DNA of 64,000 nt from Clostridia bacterium (GCA_016938675.1 JAFGUF010000031.1:62001-126000); one strand, 5' to 3'; positions 17,732 to 26,853 are shown, counted from the first letter of the stretch. Notes: generated by a model from the sequence alone, not told the origin. Translations and numbers: made by a program.

Positions 17732-19114
17732 ATGGCACATGGCAGCATTAGAAAAATCGGTGATAAGTACGAAGTAACATTTGATTTCGGGAAAAATTCA
17801 GAAGGAAAACGAATAAGAAAATACAAACGCTTCTCATCATTCCGCAATGCAAGGAAAGCACTAGCTGAACATGACCATGCCGTTGAAGTAAAATCATTTG
17901 TTATGCCTACCGAATTAACATTAGGCGAATGGATGGATTTCTGGGTAGAAAGCATTATCGCGCCAAAATCAGCATATACCACAGTTTACGCATATAACAA
18001 CATAAAAAACAAATATATAAAGCCTCTGATTGGGCAAATAAAATTACAGGAAATTAATGCCCAACAAATTCAAAAATATTTATTACGTCTTAGCAACGAT
18101 TATCACTTATCACCAAACACAGTTATTAAACATTATGAGCTATTAAATTATTCAATGGGATTTGCATATAGGCAAGATTACGTTACCAAGAATCCCCTTG
18201 AAAAAGTTGAGCGACCTAAGAAACATCAGTATGAAGCAAAATTCTATACAACAGAACAATTGGCAGAATTGCTGACCTTAGTAAAAGGTGACCAGCTGGA
18301 GCTGACAGTAAATCTGGCAGCATATTTTGGATTAAGGCGAGGTGAGATATGCGGGCTGACATGGGAAGACGCGGATTTAGAGAACGAGATGATATATGTC
18401 CGGAGAACACGAACTTCCGCAGGTTCAGAAATTGTTGAAAAGGATACAAAAAACCGTGCATCGACAAGAAAACTGGCTATGCCTAAAACAATTAAATATT
18501 TGCTGGAAAAGGAACAGAAACATCAGCAGCAACGACGAAGGGAATTAGGAGCTGTATACATCGATACAGACTACATAATAGTAATGGATGGTGGCAAGCC
18601 ATATCGCCCGAATTATTTATCCCAACTTTTCGGGGAATTTTTAGAAAAGAATAACCTGCCAAGAATAGTACTTCACGAGCTACGGCACACATTTGCATCA
18701 CTTTCCAACGAAGCAGGAATACCTGAGTTTAATATCGGTAAGGCACTAGGTCACAGCACGCCGTCAACAACAAAGAAAATATATACTCACCTATTTGACC
18801 CAGTACAAACCAGTGCTATTAATAAGGTGGCAGAGATAGTAGACGATGCAGTAAAGCAACATAATACAGAAGCGGATAGAACAAATAGAACTGTAGTAAG
18901 TGTGATTAATGAATGGAATCCTATGAAATTTTCTGATGAAGATTTAGATTATAAGAAGGAAATAGAGTTGGTAGTAAATTATATGCTTGATGGTGGTGAT
19001 AAACAGTTGCTAGGGAAATTCATCTATGATACATTCAGGGAGAGCTTTGGGAGTAGGTTTTTTAAGTGTGATGAGGGTGAGTGTGAGTTGATTGGGAAGA
19101 GGATGCAATTATGA
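17732..19114 (+). CDS. tyrosine recombinase/integrase of the ssrA island
   Basis: The 460-residue protein catalyses site-specific integration and excision. The N-terminal arm-binding domain (about 1-50, basic) is followed by a SAM-like core-binding domain (about 60-150) and the catalytic domain. The catalytic set is Arg202 (LRRGEICGLTW), a Lys near 240, His315 and Arg318 (LHELRHTF), His341 (LGHSTPS) and the nucleophile Tyr351 (KIYTH). It runs about 100 residues beyond the tyrosine, which is longer than most relatives. The ribosome binding site is GAGAGGTG. It is directly adjacent to ssrA and overlaps the next gene by 4 bp. Confidence 0.95.
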   Translation: MAHGSIRKIGDKYEVTFDFGKNSEGKRIRKYKRFSSFRNARKALAEHDHAVEVKSFVMPTELTLGEWMDFWVESIIAPKSAYTTVYAYNNIKNKYIKPLIGQIKLQEINAQQIQKYLLRLSNDYHLSPNTVIKHYELLNYSMGFAYRQDYVTKNPLEKVERPKKHQYEAKFYTTEQLAELLTLVKGDQLELTVNLAAYFGLRRGEICGLTWEDADLENEMIYVRRTRTSAGSEIVEKDTKNRASTRKLAMPKTIKYLLEKEQKHQQQRRRELGAVYIDTDYIIVMDGGKPYRPNYLSQLFGEFLEKNNLPRIVLHELRHTFASLSNEAGIPEFNIGKALGHSTPSTTKKIYTHLFDPVQTSAINKVAEIVDDAVKQHNTEADRTNRTVVSVINEWNPMKFSDEDLDYKKEIELVVNYMLDGGDKQLLGKFIYDTFRESFGSRFFKCDEGECELIGKRMQL

Positions 19115-19680
19115 ACCCATTAGAAAAAGAAGTGACAATATCTTGTGATGATAAAATTTTTAATACAGGAAATGGACATGTTATTCATTTGAGTATGAGT
19201 AATCATGTAGTTGAGCTAAAATATGCAGGTGAACCACCACATGGTGATTTTTATTATGATATGTATATTGACGGTAATAGAATTAAGGGATATGTGTGGG
19301 CATGGACTATTGCTTTTCCATTTAAGCAGAAATACATAGTGTGTAACTGGATGAGTAAATTATATGAGAGAAAAACAATAATTATTGATATTGAAAAATT
19401 GAAATTTTTCGAAATAAAGGGACATTGGACAATAATTGATGTAACTGAGGATCAAGTTACATTTAGCGGTTATGAAAAGTATGAAGATCAGAATTCTGAA
19501 TTTATTACATTTGGAGCTAGTGAAGATGATTTTACAGAATGGCTGGATGAGGCTGTTTACCCCAAAAAATATATTGATGAACTTGAAAATGAAGCAAAGA
19601 ATGCTAAAGATAGAATTGCAAAGGGAAAACATAAAGTGTTTAGTAGTACAGAAGAGATATTTGAAGACTTGGGAAAATAG
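19111..19680 (+). CDS. hypothetical protein coupled to the integrase
   Basis: I do not recognise this 189-residue protein. It is AT-rich in codon use and has no signal peptide or membrane segment. The predicted character is a beta-rich N-terminal two-thirds (many aromatic and hydrophobic alternating residues) and a charged helical C-terminus from about residue 145. Its ATG overlaps the integrase stop (ATGA), so the two are co-translated. A role in integration control or immunity is possible but has no sequence support. Confidence 0.6.
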   Translation: MNPLEKEVTISCDDKIFNTGNGHVIHLSMSNHVVELKYAGEPPHGDFYYDMYIDGNRIKGYVWAWTIAFPFKQKYIVCNWMSKLYERKTIIIDIEKLKFFEIKGHWTIIDVTEDQVTFSGYEKYEDQNSEFITFGASEDDFTEWLDEAVYPKKYIDELENEAKNAKDRIAKGKHKVFSSTEEIFEDLGK

Positions 19681-19848
19681 ATTTAAAATTATACCGTACT
19701 TGTCGATTATGATCAGATATGCAATAAAGTAAGAAATTATTATAATTTTACATGTACTAAAAACCTGAATTATTATATATATACTTTTAAATATTTACAA
19801 TTTAAATGTTCTATAAGTCCATTATTTTAGGAATACCTTCAGTATTAT

Positions 19849-19876
19849 AAAAGGCTCAGTAGCAAGCCTTTTAATT
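19849..19876. terminator. bidirectional terminator between convergent genes
   Basis: Perfect 8-bp stem AAAAGGCT / AGCCTTTT with an 8-nt loop, between the genes ending at 19680 (+) and 19910 (-). A and T runs flank the stem on both strands. Confidence 0.65.
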
Positions 19877-19909
19877 GAGGTATAACCCCTATGGAATTGT
19901 AATTCATCC

Positions 19910-21388
19910 TTAGTTAGTCACTTTTTTTCCGCACTTTGCACAAAAATTAGAGCCCATTTTTACTTGTTCTCCACACTGTGGACAATACTTGAAATTATTA
20001 TCTGATAATATTTTATCTTTATTCTTTATAATAGTTTTTTCAGGGAGAATTTTACCAGCGTAATAATGGATTTCAATATCTTGGTTATTTTGTATAATGA
20101 AATGATATTCTTCACGAAAATCATATGCTTTAATCTTTATTGTATTGTCACAAACAGAAGTTTTAGTAACAAGATGGCTATTATTAGATAGCTTGCCTAT
20201 TACCTTACCATTTAGTTCAATAGTATGAGTTATTGCACAACCTGTAAAACATTTATCTCGATAAAGATTAATTTGACATGGTGATTTAAGCAATAAATCT
20301 GGTTCTATTTCTGTTTCGTTGAACAAAATAAATTTCAGCTTTTTAACTAAAATTATATAACCCATTATTTCATCTAGCTGATAAGTAGATCTTAACAAAG
20401 GGAACAATTCCTCGGTTTTACTTTTATATGTTAAATAGTTAATGTTATTTAGTGTACGAGTACTTGATAAATTATAAATATAATATGTGCTATCTTGTTT
20501 AGTAAACTGTACACCAGTCATTCCAGCTAAGTGATTAATGCTTGGGTCATAAGGAACTGTTTTTGAAAAATAGATAGTTTTTGCTTGTTCTGAGATAATG
20601 TTTTTATATTTTTGATAGTATTCTTTTGATACAACAAAACTTTTTATACTAAAATTTTTTTCAACCATTGCTGCTGTTGAAAAAGCAATATTTGAAACTC
20701 TTTTAGGCTCTTCATCTACAATACATAAACTGATTTCTTTATTCCATTCCTTTTTAGAACGCTCAAGTATCTCATTTATCCAATTTTTATAAAATCTTGT
20801 TGCAATTAAATATATTCCTATATATAATTGCATTTTTAGCGCAAAATTTTGTTTCTTTTGATTAGCGGTAATCTCGGCATTTACTGCACCTGCATAGCCA
20901 AAAAACATCGAACCTACTGTATTACTTGCTATTTTATTATATATTTTGTTTTCTTCGTCGGTTACAATATTTGAATACCCAATATTCAAATATTGTTTCA
21001 TATTGTTATAAAGTTTTCTGTATTCTTCTGATTCCTCAGGAACTGTAACAGACTCCAGATAAATTGCCTTTTCATTACTCAATATTTTTATTCCGTTTTC
21101 ATCATATAATTTATTAAATGTTGCTGAATATGGGATTACCGATTCATTAATTAGACTTGTTTGGTTTATGAAAATAATTGGTAATTTTGAACAACTTTGC
21201 TTCTCCAAGTCTTGTTCTAGCTGTCCAGTAGATACCTGATTTAGTTGAAGTTTATCAACGGTATTTTGATATGAAAATTTTATCTTCTCTACATCAATAC
21301 CTAATTTTGTTTTTAGTATAAAATTTATATCGTCACATACACTGATAGCCTCTATTCCTAATGGCATAACAAATAATTTATATCCCAT
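19910..21388 (-). CDS. hypothetical protein with C-terminal zinc ribbon
   Basis: This 492-residue protein of unknown function is transcribed opposite to its neighbours. The last about 25 residues form a double-CXXC zinc ribbon (CPQCGE...CAKCGKK). A weakly hydrophobic stretch near residues 165-200 may be a membrane-proximal or buried helix. The body (about 200-440) looks alpha/beta then beta-rich. There is no obvious enzymatic motif. The promoter region is shared with the divergent membrane protein at 21559. It may be accessory cargo of the island. Confidence 0.65.
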   Translation of the reverse strand: MGYKLFVMPLGIEAISVCDDINFILKTKLGIDVEKIKFSYQNTVDKLQLNQVSTGQLEQDLEKQSCSKLPIIFINQTSLINESVIPYSATFNKLYDENGIKILSNEKAIYLESVTVPEESEEYRKLYNNMKQYLNIGYSNIVTDEENKIYNKIASNTVGSMFFGYAGAVNAEITANQKKQNFALKMQLYIGIYLIATRFYKNWINEILERSKKEWNKEISLCIVDEEPKRVSNIAFSTAAMVEKNFSIKSFVVSKEYYQKYKNIISEQAKTIYFSKTVPYDPSINHLAGMTGVQFTKQDSTYYIYNLSSTRTLNNINYLTYKSKTEELFPLLRSTYQLDEIMGYIILVKKLKFILFNETEIEPDLLLKSPCQINLYRDKCFTGCAITHTIELNGKVIGKLSNNSHLVTKTSVCDNTIKIKAYDFREEYHFIIQNNQDIEIHYYAGKILPEKTIIKNKDKILSDNNFKYCPQCGEQVKMGSNFCAKCGKKVTN

Positions 21389-21558
21389 ATTAGACCTCTT
21401 TCAAAATTATGTTTTTATGTTTATAAATATAATTATATCAAATATAACATAATAATACACTAACAAGCTGTATATATTTATTAGCAAATATGTTATAATG
21501 TACAAAACATAATGTTCCACAGATAACATAAATAATTATTAAATTGCGGAGGTACCGA

Positions 21559-22161
21559 ATGAAAAAGTTTTTCGGCTATATTTTGCTTATTGTAGGAACT
21601 CTTATGCTGCTGTCATATTCGGCATATGCAATTAGTGAGTGGCGGGCAGTAATAGCTACTACTGAAGATACAATTGCTAACATTATAATAATCTTGTTCT
21701 TTGCAGCTATTATTCTTATAGGAAAAAGGCTGATAAAAAGTAAAAAAGCTGATAAAAATAATAGTTTTGATGCAAATACTCAAACCGAAAATAAACATGC
21801 TGTTTGGATATTCGCCTGTGAAGACTACGAAAAAGTTTGTGCGATGGCAATGTTTGAGAACGTGCAGCACTATTATTCGCAAGAGCACTCAATCGCTACT
21901 GTAAGAGAGCAATTATCAATAGGCGAAACTGAGAAAATGATATTTGTAAAGCCCGCAGAATGGGGAGCCCCAAAGGCAAAAGTAGTTGGCTCATCTTTCG
22001 ATGTTGATATGAATAAAGTTAATACAAATATTCTTAATTATTTAATTTCCTATGGATATAAAAAACAGGAAATTGAGTATGCACTTAGTCGTTCTTCAGC
22101 AACAATGAAACCAAATCTTGGCATACTGCTAATTAGCGTTAATCTTCTGAATATACATTAA
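21559..22161 (+). CDS. two-pass membrane protein of unknown function
   Basis: This protein has about 200 residues. Hydrophobic segments at about 5-24 and 38-56 flank a short loop, followed by a basic stretch (KRLIKSKKADK) and a soluble domain of about 130 residues. The ATG at 21559 has GCGGAGG 6 nt upstream; an in-frame TTG at 21544 would put that site inside the gene. It is divergent from the zinc-ribbon protein and in the cargo part of the island. No family recognised. Confidence 0.6.
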   Translation: MKKFFGYILLIVGTLMLLSYSAYAISEWRAVIATTEDTIANIIIILFFAAIILIGKRLIKSKKADKNNSFDANTQTENKHAVWIFACEDYEKVCAMAMFENVQHYYSQEHSIATVREQLSIGETEKMIFVKPAEWGAPKAKVVGSSFDVDMNKVNTNILNYLISYGYKKQEIEYALSRSSATMKPNLGILLISVNLLNIH

Positions 22162-22346
22162 ACAATTTGGTTTGAGACTATATTCATACAAATTACATGT
22201 TTCAAGGTTGGCTTGCCTATTTTATAATTCAAATAATTCTATTGCCTATTTTTATTCTTGCCTATAAGCAATATTTTGATTCGCTGGCGATAGCATAAAT
22301 ATGATTGCAAATAGTTATGTACTATAATGATTAAATGTTATATAAT

Positions 22347-22376
22347 GCCCCCACAATGCCCTGTGTGGGCTTTTTT
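22347..22376 (+). terminator. rho-independent terminator
   Basis: A 9-bp stem GCCCCCACA / TGTGTGGGC with one mismatch and a 6-nt loop is followed by TTTTTT. It ends transcription before the mobilization module. Confidence 0.75.
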
Positions 22377-22449
22377 CATATCATTTGATACAATATACAT
22401 ATTAAAGAATTAAAATTTGTTAAAAGCAAACAATAATTCGCATATATGA

Positions 22450-22478
22450 TTGACGAGTTCTTGCGATAGTAGTACAAT
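22450..22478 (+). promoter_or_regulatory. promoter of the excisionase/replication module
   Basis: TTGACG (22450-22455), 17 bp spacer, TACAAT (22473-22478), 110 bp upstream of the excisionase-like ATG. Confidence 0.6.
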
Positions 22479-22588
22479 TATATTCCAATACTCTTTGAGG
22501 GTCGGTATACGAAAATAGATGCATATTTCAAATTTGAAGGCTATAAGTCGTTAGAGAGAAAAGAGTAAATAATATACACGGAGGTTAC

Positions 22589-22801
22589 ATGAACAGTAAC
22601 AATTATTTCAAGAACTTATCCGATTTACCGCTTACCTTGAATGCGACCCAAATATCTCAAATTCTAGGACTATCCAGAGCAGGTGCATATAATTTGCTTG
22701 GCTCGAAGAACTTCCCCACCCTTCGTGTCGGTAAAAGAAAGCTTGTTCTGCGGGATAAGTTTATTGAATGGATGGAAGACAATTCAGGAGTGGCAGTATG
22801 A
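22589..22801 (+). CDS. excisionase-like helix-turn-helix protein
   Basis: This 70-residue protein contains a MerR/HTH_17-type winged helix: LTLNATQISQILGLSRAGAY then the wing LRVGKRKLVLRDKFIEWM. Such proteins are recombination directionality factors (Xis) or small regulators in mobile elements. It has a GGAGG ribosome binding site and its own promoter. Its stop overlaps the start of the DUF927-type ATPase (ATGA). It probably controls excision of the island together with the integrase 3.5 kb upstream. Confidence 0.8.
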   Translation: MNSNNYFKNLSDLPLTLNATQISQILGLSRAGAYNLLGSKNFPTLRVGKRKLVLRDKFIEWMEDNSGVAV

Positions 22802-24558
22802 CAGTCTGCCAGAAATCAAACTGGACAGACGAATTATATCCCAAGCCATATATAATAATAAACAACGAGCTCTATATGGAGTATGAAAGAAACGGTGACG
22901 TGCTCACCAAAAAGCTATGTAACTTTCTGCCCTATATAACAGGCGAAATAATCCATGATGACGGTGTAGATACCGAGCGATATGTATTATTGCAATGCAT
23001 CGATTCAAAAGGGAATATTTTGCCGGAGATTGAGCTTAAAGCATCCGACTTAGCCAATACATCTCTTAACTGGATAGTTAAGCACTGGGGGGCCAGATGC
23101 AACATTATGCCCGGGTATAATTCAAGAGACCATATACGCCATGCAATACAATGCACTGTCAGAAGGGTTATAACAGAGACTTTGTATAATCACTTTGGCT
23201 GGCGAAAGGTAGAAGGAAGATGGCACTTTTTAATGACAGGGCAAAGTTTTAAGGTAAAATCTGAAGGCGCACTAAAGAATTATTTCTTTAAAATTCTGCA
23301 TGAGAAAAAATCTGTAGAATCTGCATTTGAATTTTTCAATTGCAATGTTGTGCCGGACGAAATTTTATATCCCCTGTTGAGTTTTGTGTTTCTAACGCCG
23401 CTAAACCATTTTCTGAAGATTGCGGGTTGTGAAACCAAAACAGTCATGTGCCTGGTAGGCAAGACCGGAACGAAAAAGTCTACGTTAGCAGCACTGATGT
23501 TATCTTTCTTTGGTAGCTTTACAAATACGGAGCTGCCGCTATCATTTCGTGATACAGCAAACAGCATAGTGCACAATGCATTTTTTCTGAAAGATGTTTT
23601 GACAGTAATTGATGATTATCATCCATCCACTAAGAATGAAGAACAACAGATGAATTCAACTGCACAAACAATAATGCGAGCCTATGGGGACAGGGTGGGC
23701 AGAAACAAGCTGAGGAGCGATAGCTCCTTGCTTGTTGGCAAGCCGCCGAGAGGTAATGCATTAATAACAGGCGAGCAAGCACCGGATATCACTGAAAGCG
23801 GTGTTGCAAGAACTATACAGCTGGAAATCAAAAAAGATAGTATTGCTATTGAGCCATTGTGCAAAATGCAAAACATTGCTGCAAAAGGTTATTTGTCATC
23901 AGCAATGTATCACTATCTCAAGTGGATTGAAATAACTAAACTGAGCAATGAGCATGCGTATGCAGAATCATTGAAGACAGACTTCGATACATATCGACTA
24001 AAGCTAATACACAGGCTGAATGCCGATGGTATCACATATCATGCAAGGCTACCTGAAGTTGGGGCTCATTTGAAAATAGGTCTTTTGCATATGATGGAAT
24101 ATTTCATGTGGAAGGGCATGCTTTCGGTTGATGAATACGATCAGAAAGTACTGGACGGTACAAATGTTATTTATGAAATAATTAAAGAGCAGGCAGGTGC
24201 TGTAAGAAATGATGAACCGAGTACAAAGTTTATTTCAAAACTGAATACGCTACTAGACTCTGGAAAAGCAGTAACGGATAATTTGAGTTCACCATCGGAT
24301 ATAAAACCTCATGGGTTTATAGGCTATGAAGATAATGAATACTATTATTTGCTATCAGATATTGCTCACAGCATGGTGAAGAATTTATGCTCCGAGCAAG
24401 GAGAACTGTTTACTGCATCAACAAAGAGTCTGCAGAAGCAACTAAAGGAAGAAGGTTATTTGTCCACGAATGATGGACGGTCAACTACAGTTGTAAAGGT
24501 AGCAGGGCATCCCACTCGGCTGCTAAAAATACCTAAGAACAAACTCGACTGTGCATAA
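22798..24558 (+). CDS. DUF927-type replication ATPase/helicase
   Basis: This protein has 586 residues. The N-terminal half resembles the DUF927 region found in plasmid and phage primase-helicases. The ATPase core has Walker A LVGKTGTKKST (about residue 217) and Walker B VLTVIDDYHP, then an arginine-rich sensor region. Superfamily-3-like ATPases of this sort drive autonomous replication of integrative mobilizable elements in Firmicutes. I start it at the ATG at 22798 overlapping the excisionase stop; an in-frame ATG at 22768 lies inside that gene. The iteron-like repeats just downstream are a plausible origin for it. Confidence 0.8.
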   Translation: MTVCQKSNWTDELYPKPYIIINNELYMEYERNGDVLTKKLCNFLPYITGEIIHDDGVDTERYVLLQCIDSKGNILPEIELKASDLANTSLNWIVKHWGARCNIMPGYNSRDHIRHAIQCTVRRVITETLYNHFGWRKVEGRWHFLMTGQSFKVKSEGALKNYFFKILHEKKSVESAFEFFNCNVVPDEILYPLLSFVFLTPLNHFLKIAGCETKTVMCLVGKTGTKKSTLAALMLSFFGSFTNTELPLSFRDTANSIVHNAFFLKDVLTVIDDYHPSTKNEEQQMNSTAQTIMRAYGDRVGRNKLRSDSSLLVGKPPRGNALITGEQAPDITESGVARTIQLEIKKDSIAIEPLCKMQNIAAKGYLSSAMYHYLKWIEITKLSNEHAYAESLKTDFDTYRLKLIHRLNADGITYHARLPEVGAHLKIGLLHMMEYFMWKGMLSVDEYDQKVLDGTNVIYEIIKEQAGAVRNDEPSTKFISKLNTLLDSGKAVTDNLSSPSDIKPHGFIGYEDNEYYYLLSDIAHSMVKNLCSEQGELFTASTKSLQKQLKEEGYLSTNDGRSTTVVKVAGHPTRLLKIPKNKLDCA

Positions 24559-24564
24559 ACGCTG

Positions 24565-24625
24565 CGGTAACAACGGTAACGAGGGTTACCAATATATCAC
24601 GGTTACCTAAGTTACCGTGGTTACC
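24565..24625. repeat. GGTAAC/GTTACC iteron-like cluster (candidate origin)
   Basis: Six copies of a 7-bp unit occur in 61 bp: CGGTAAC at 24565 and 24574, then in opposite orientation GGTTACC at 24584, 24601 and 24619 and GTTACCG at 24611, mostly 8-10 bp apart. The cluster lies between the replication ATPase and mobilization genes, where replication or transfer origins are expected. Confidence 0.65.
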
Positions 24626-24721
24626 CTTATCTAAAGATAGTCTACAAACTGAAAAGATAGAGTTATGGATGTAGTTAGTCTTTAGTGCACGCAAGCATAG
24701 CATCAAGATGCCATCTGCTTA

Positions 24722-24735
24722 TTGGGTGAACCCAA
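24722..24735. repeat. perfect inverted repeat, candidate oriT element
   Basis: TTGGGT-GA-ACCCAA, a 6-bp perfect inverted repeat just upstream of mobC. Relaxase nick sites commonly lie 3' of such a repeat, but the nick sequence itself is not recognisable here. Confidence 0.4.
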
Positions 24736-24766
24736 ACCCCTTTATTACATGCGAAGTGAGGTATAG

Positions 24767-25075
24767 ATTATAGAAAATAAACATAGATTTCATGTAAGAT
24801 TTAATGATAAACAATGGGCAAAGCTCATAAAAAATTCTGCTAATGCAGGACTAAGCAAAGCCGAATATATCCGCAAATTAGTGGATGGAAAAGAGATAAA
24901 GCCTAAACCACCTGAAACATATAAACAGCTGATTTATGAAATTTCAGCTATTGGAAACAATGTGAATCAAATTGCTCATCAGGCAAATGCAATGGAACAT
25001 ACCACGAAGATGCAGGCAGATAATGCGGTGCTGCTGGTTAATAAATGTATAGAGCTTATTAGGGAGATGAGGTAG
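24767..25075 (+). CDS. mobC: MobC-like relaxosome accessory protein, non-AUG start
   Basis: This protein has about 102 residues. The N-terminus matches the ribbon-helix-helix MobC type (NKHRFHVRFNDKQWAKL...GLSKAEYIRKLV) and the C-terminus has the NNVNQIAHQAN motif of mobilization proteins. No ATG, GTG or TTG exists before Leu-Val (GTG at 24881), which would delete the DNA-binding domain. GTGAGG at 24756-24761 is placed for an ATT at 24767 or ATA at 24770, so a non-AUG start is likely. It helps the relaxase encoded 4 bp downstream open oriT. Confidence 0.75.
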   Translation: MIENKHRFHVRFNDKQWAKLIKNSANAGLSKAEYIRKLVDGKEIKPKPPETYKQLIYEISAIGNNVNQIAHQANAMEHTTKMQADNAVLLVNKCIELIREMR

Positions 25076-25078
25076 TGT

Positions 25079-26497
25079 ATGGCTTATACAAAAATTATTG
25101 CTATCCATGATAGACTGGATTTAGCGATTAATTATGTGCTGAATGAAGAGAAAACAACCAGTGAACATCAGCAATTACATGGTGCCGCAAATTGCTCAAT
25201 TGATAAAGCATATAGACAGATGGTTGAGACTAAGGAGCAATTTGGCAGCAAGGGAAATATCAAAGGCTATCATATTATTCAATCATTTAAGCCGGATGAA
25301 GTTGATCCGAAGGTTGCTTTTAAAATTGCACAGCAATTTATCATAGAATACTTAAGTGATTATGAAGTGATTTTCTCGACACATGTCGACAAAGACCATA
25401 TCCACAATCATATAACTTTTAATTCAGTTTCATTTATTGACGGCAAAAAATACAGAAGCAATCGAAGTACATATTACAACGGAATAAGAAAAGTAAGTGA
25501 TGAATTATGCTGGCAGTACGGTTTATCCATAATAGAACCCGACAGAGAAAATACAAATTTAACTTATGCTGAATGGCTCGGAGAAAAGACGGATAAGGTT
25601 ACTTGGAATAAAATTATTCGAGATGATATCGATCATGTGGTTAAAGTGTGCTATTCTTTAGGTGAGTTTATTTTGGATATGGAGTTCCTAGGATATCAGG
25701 TAAAAGTAGGCAAATACATTTCTTTTAGACCGCAAGGTAAAGAGCGATTTGTGCGAGGCAAAACGCTGGGCGATAAATATACCAGAGAGTATATAAAGGC
25801 GTTAGTGGAAGGACAAACCCTGCCTTTGGTTTACGAACCATTAAAACGGCAGACGATGCCGAAACCCAAGCAAACACCTAAATTATTTATGACAGATATT
25901 GAGCGCAGTTATTGGCACACAATGTATAAACTAAATTTAGTTAAAAAGCATACGGCACCTAGACCTGTAAGCAAGTATTATAAGCAGGATCTTTTGCTGT
26001 TTGAAAGGTATAAAGAGCAATTTGAATTTCTGAGAAAAAATAATATAAAATATGAATCAGAATTTTATGAATATAAAAATAACTTGGAATTAAAGCTGGA
26101 ACAATGCCAAGAGAAGATGCAGCCAATAAAGAAAGAGATTGCAAAGCACTGGATTGAATTTAAAGCACTAAAGGATATTAAGCAATATGAGAGGGCTTAC
26201 AAATTGTTTATGGATGGTTGCGATGTTATGCAGCCGGAGCGTGATATATATGAAAGTGCTATAAAGCGACTGGAGTGCAAGGGATATAGCATTGCTGATT
26301 TAGACAAGGTAAAAGAATTGCAGGTTGACTTATATAATCAACGTTCTGAATTGAATCAGGAAATTCAAGGCATAAGAGATGAACTGAGGATATGCAAAAA
26401 CATAGAAAACAGCAAGGAATATATCAAAGATAGAGAAGAACGTTTTCAAAAAACTATGGATAAAAGCCTAAAAAAGGATAAAAACCGTGTTCGATGA
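25079..26497 (+). CDS. relaxase/mobilization nuclease
   Basis: This 472-residue protein of the MobA/VirD2-like (PF03432, MOBP-type) family nicks oriT and pilots the strand in conjugation. It has the N-terminal tyrosine region (AYTKIIAIHDRLDLAINYVLN), GYHIIQSFKPDEV and the metal-binding triad in HVDKDHIHNHITFNSV (about residues 101-116). A Lys- and Glu-rich helical C-terminus of about 200 residues follows. The pairing with MobC and the absence of VirB/VirD4-like genes mean transfer would depend on a helper element. Confidence 0.92.
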   Translation: MAYTKIIAIHDRLDLAINYVLNEEKTTSEHQQLHGAANCSIDKAYRQMVETKEQFGSKGNIKGYHIIQSFKPDEVDPKVAFKIAQQFIIEYLSDYEVIFSTHVDKDHIHNHITFNSVSFIDGKKYRSNRSTYYNGIRKVSDELCWQYGLSIIEPDRENTNLTYAEWLGEKTDKVTWNKIIRDDIDHVVKVCYSLGEFILDMEFLGYQVKVGKYISFRPQGKERFVRGKTLGDKYTREYIKALVEGQTLPLVYEPLKRQTMPKPKQTPKLFMTDIERSYWHTMYKLNLVKKHTAPRPVSKYYKQDLLLFERYKEQFEFLRKNNIKYESEFYEYKNNLELKLEQCQEKMQPIKKEIAKHWIEFKALKDIKQYERAYKLFMDGCDVMQPERDIYESAIKRLECKGYSIADLDKVKELQVDLYNQRSELNQEIQGIRDELRICKNIENSKEYIKDREERFQKTMDKSLKKDKNRVR

Positions 26498-26853
26498 GAA
26501 GGCGCTATTGAGGTGCTTTTGAATGTGCTTTTGTGGCTCCTAACTGATGATGGATGAAAAGAGGGCAAAAGCATATTTGTTGTATATAGGTAAATTTTGC
26601 ATTGGCTCCTGGTGGCTCCTCAAATTATCCAATCACTGCAAATGTGTCCAGCATAATGCAGTTGCGTGGCTCCTGGTGGTTCCTGCACTCCAAACTTGTA
26701 TAAAACAGCAAATAATCCTTTATAAATGATAGGGCTGATAAATTCAGCCTTTTTATATTTACTCTATTTTTTATATGACAAACATATGTTATAATTAATT
26801 AAATTGTAAAATTATAACACATCATAAACTAATATAGATTACAGGGGAAAAAC
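26498..26853. other. intergenic region with TGGCTCCT repeats
   Basis: This 356-bp gap lies between the relaxase and hsdM. It contains five copies of TGG(C/T)TCCT (one at 26534-26541, two each in 26603-26620 and 26666-26684), then a terminator at 26733-26754 and a possible -10 box TATAAT at 26790-26795 for the hsd operon. No protein-coding frame is convincing. Confidence 0.55.
26733..26754 (+). terminator. rho-independent terminator before hsdM
   Basis: Perfect 6-bp stem GGCTGA / TCAGCC with loop TAAAT, followed by TTTTT. It separates the mobilization module from the restriction-modification operon. Confidence 0.75.

Larger units (their letters stand above)
22162..22588. other. intergenic region: terminator, then promoter of the mobilization module
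   Basis: This 427-bp gap separates cargo genes from the replication/mobilization module. It holds a terminator at 22347-22376 and a promoter at 22450-22478, listed separately. The about 110 bp between the promoter and the excisionase-like gene hold no reading frame I can support. Confidence 0.6.

Noticed and set aside
24881-25075. Shorter mobC starting at GTG
   Set aside because: It would remove the ribbon-helix-helix domain that continues in frame upstream; no ribosome binding site in front of the GTG.
26547-26729. 60-codon frame between the relaxase and hsdM
   Set aside because: It covers the TGGCTCCT repeats, has no ribosome binding site and its product is low-complexity.
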